Of a DNA stretch of 64,000 nucleotides, positions 62,987 to 64,000 are shown one piece after another (position 1 is the stretch's first letter; each line of letters starts with the position of its first letter). The notes under the pieces were generated by a model. That model saw only the letters and a list, made by a program, of their open reading frames with translations. It was not told the DNA's origin and did not search any database. The DNA lies in the NCBI RefSeq assembly GCF_963576675.1, contig NC_088916.1, forward strand, positions 81,237,501 through 81,301,500, written 5' to 3'. Source of the stretch: Euphorbia lathyris. Taxonomy: Eukaryota > Streptophyta > Magnoliopsida > Malpighiales > Euphorbiaceae. The position numbers and the translations under genes were made by a program.

Positions 62987-63834
62987 TCTTTTATTTCTAT
63001 CATAGTTTTTGAAGTAATTTGGGGCTTAGGTGTTTATTGGGTTATTTATGGACTTTTATAGTTATTACCAGTTTTATTACAGATTTTGGGTATATTAGTT
63101 CTAGTGTTTGTTTAAATGAATGACTAATTTATTGCTTTGCTTTCTGTTCAACACTTATAAAAATCGCCACTTTCAGGTCCATTATTTCTCTTACTTTAAG
63201 TTCCATTTCAATTTAATCACAAGAAATCTATAATGTTTTAATCAATTTATTGGATAAATGGGATACTGAAATTAGTAATATTCTCGTTTAAATTCTTTGT
63301 TTTTGTTGTCTTAATTTGGGTGATGAGGAACCTATGAGAACAATCTGTTTCAATTTAGTATAATTTTTTTCTTAATTTAGGTACAGACAAAGCTATCAGA
63401 ACAAGTTATTACTATGGCTTAATACATAATTACACTTTCAAACTTGGCAAGTTTGTTCCCTTGGCACCCTGAACTTTCATATTGACCTATCACACACCTA
63501 TAACTGCCTAAATTGAACCCCATACACACAAAATTAATGATAAACATATTTTAAAGCTGACATGGTATAAGCGTGATGTGCAGGAAAAATCAAGCGCGTG
63601 AGGGATGATATTTGATGTTTATAAGGTTAATATTCACAACTACCTCCATTAATCACCCTTTTCTTCCTCATCTTCATCAGTCGCCTTTTCTCATCACTTC
63701 CTTGTATTCATTGTGTTCTTTTCCTTCACTAATTTAATCAAGCTCTTTCTTCTTCAATTTTGTTTTTTCTATTTATGTAATTTGTTCTTCCGCTCTATCA
63801 ATTTAGCTGCTTTCGTTTCGAAGGATGACGACAA
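62987..63834. other. Intergenic, partial MITE
   Basis: 63417-63540 has a GGCTTAATACATAATTACAC start and belongs to the CCCTGAACTT repeat style. 63660-63830 is CT-rich and may be the leader of the GRF exon. Confidence 0.45.
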
Positions 63835-63932
63835 ATGAAAGGAACTTGTAAGTGTGGAGAAGTTGCAATCTTAAACCTTCTTGGACAATAGCTAATCCAG
63901 GGAGAAGATTTTTTGTATGCAAATAGTATGAG
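63835..63932 (+). pseudogene. GRF-type zinc-finger first exon, damaged
   Basis: ATG at 63835 gives MKGTCKCGEVAIL. One base shift later the other frame gives KPSWTIANPGRRFFVCK, then a TAG. C-x-C-G, S-W, N-P-G-R-R-F-F and C are the landmarks of the GRF zinc finger. A GTAAGT donor follows at 63933. In plants this short N-terminal exon is common in transposon-associated genes of unknown role. A frameshift and a stop suggest a pseudogene, unless either is a sequencing error. Confidence 0.55.
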
Positions 63933-64000
63933 GTAAGTTTATTTTGATCAATTTCTAATTTTGGGGAAATTAGGCATGCATTCAATTTGTTTAAAAAAAA

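Overview
The window is nuclear DNA of a flowering plant, most likely a eudicot. It is AT-rich, has two spliced plant genes, nuclear-type tRNA-Glu copies, and a dense nested layer of LTR retrotransposons, TRIMs, MULEs, hAT, PIF/Harbinger and foldback elements with readable target-site duplications (TSDs). I cannot name the species.

Layout. 1-2703: 3' end of a Sirevirus-like Ty1/copia element (extra ORF, repeated polypurine tracts, 1.57-kb LTR). 3400-8600: old LTR remnant, a 2-kb foldback element and two MITEs. 8603-12376: a Mutator-like element (MULE) whose spliced reading frame is open for 869 codons, a MULE/FAR1-type transposase joined to an OTU-type cysteine protease; both ends carry GC-rich palindromic 33-bp arrays. 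12845-13423: hAT MITE. 14344-32124: a complete Ty3/gypsy element of the Tat lineage on the minus strand, with LTRs, PBS, PPT, gag, PR-RT-RNH, a second RNase H, IN, a 123-bp tandem array, and plus-strand (antisense) ORFs behind TATA boxes. It was broken by a 5'-truncated copia element (15691-~19975) and by a 3.94-kb solo LTR (27669-31609) that split gag.

32.1-43.5 kb holds LTR remnants, two tandem tRNA-Glu(UUC) copies plus a relic, MITEs, a complete TRIM and a hAT MITE. 43531-48807 is a five-exon plus-strand gene for a 370-aa 12-oxophytodienoate reductase-like flavoprotein whose introns carry three transposons. 48.9-57.0 kb holds a LINE tail with a TRIM solo LTR in it, a gypsy RT fragment, a MULE-MITE nested in a hAT element, a Tourist MITE and degenerate tandem repeats. 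57080-58193 is a seven-exon minus-strand HMGB chromatin protein gene (147 aa) with a telo-box leader. 58.86-60.5 kb is a higher-order satellite-like array. The last kilobases are AT-rich intergenic DNA ending in a damaged GRF zinc-finger exon.

Only the OPR-like gene, the HMGB gene and the tRNA-Glu copies look like host genes. All other coding sequence belongs to mobile elements. The strongest candidates for follow-up are the coding-competent MULE-OTU element with its palindromic arrays and the antisense transcription units inside the Tat element.
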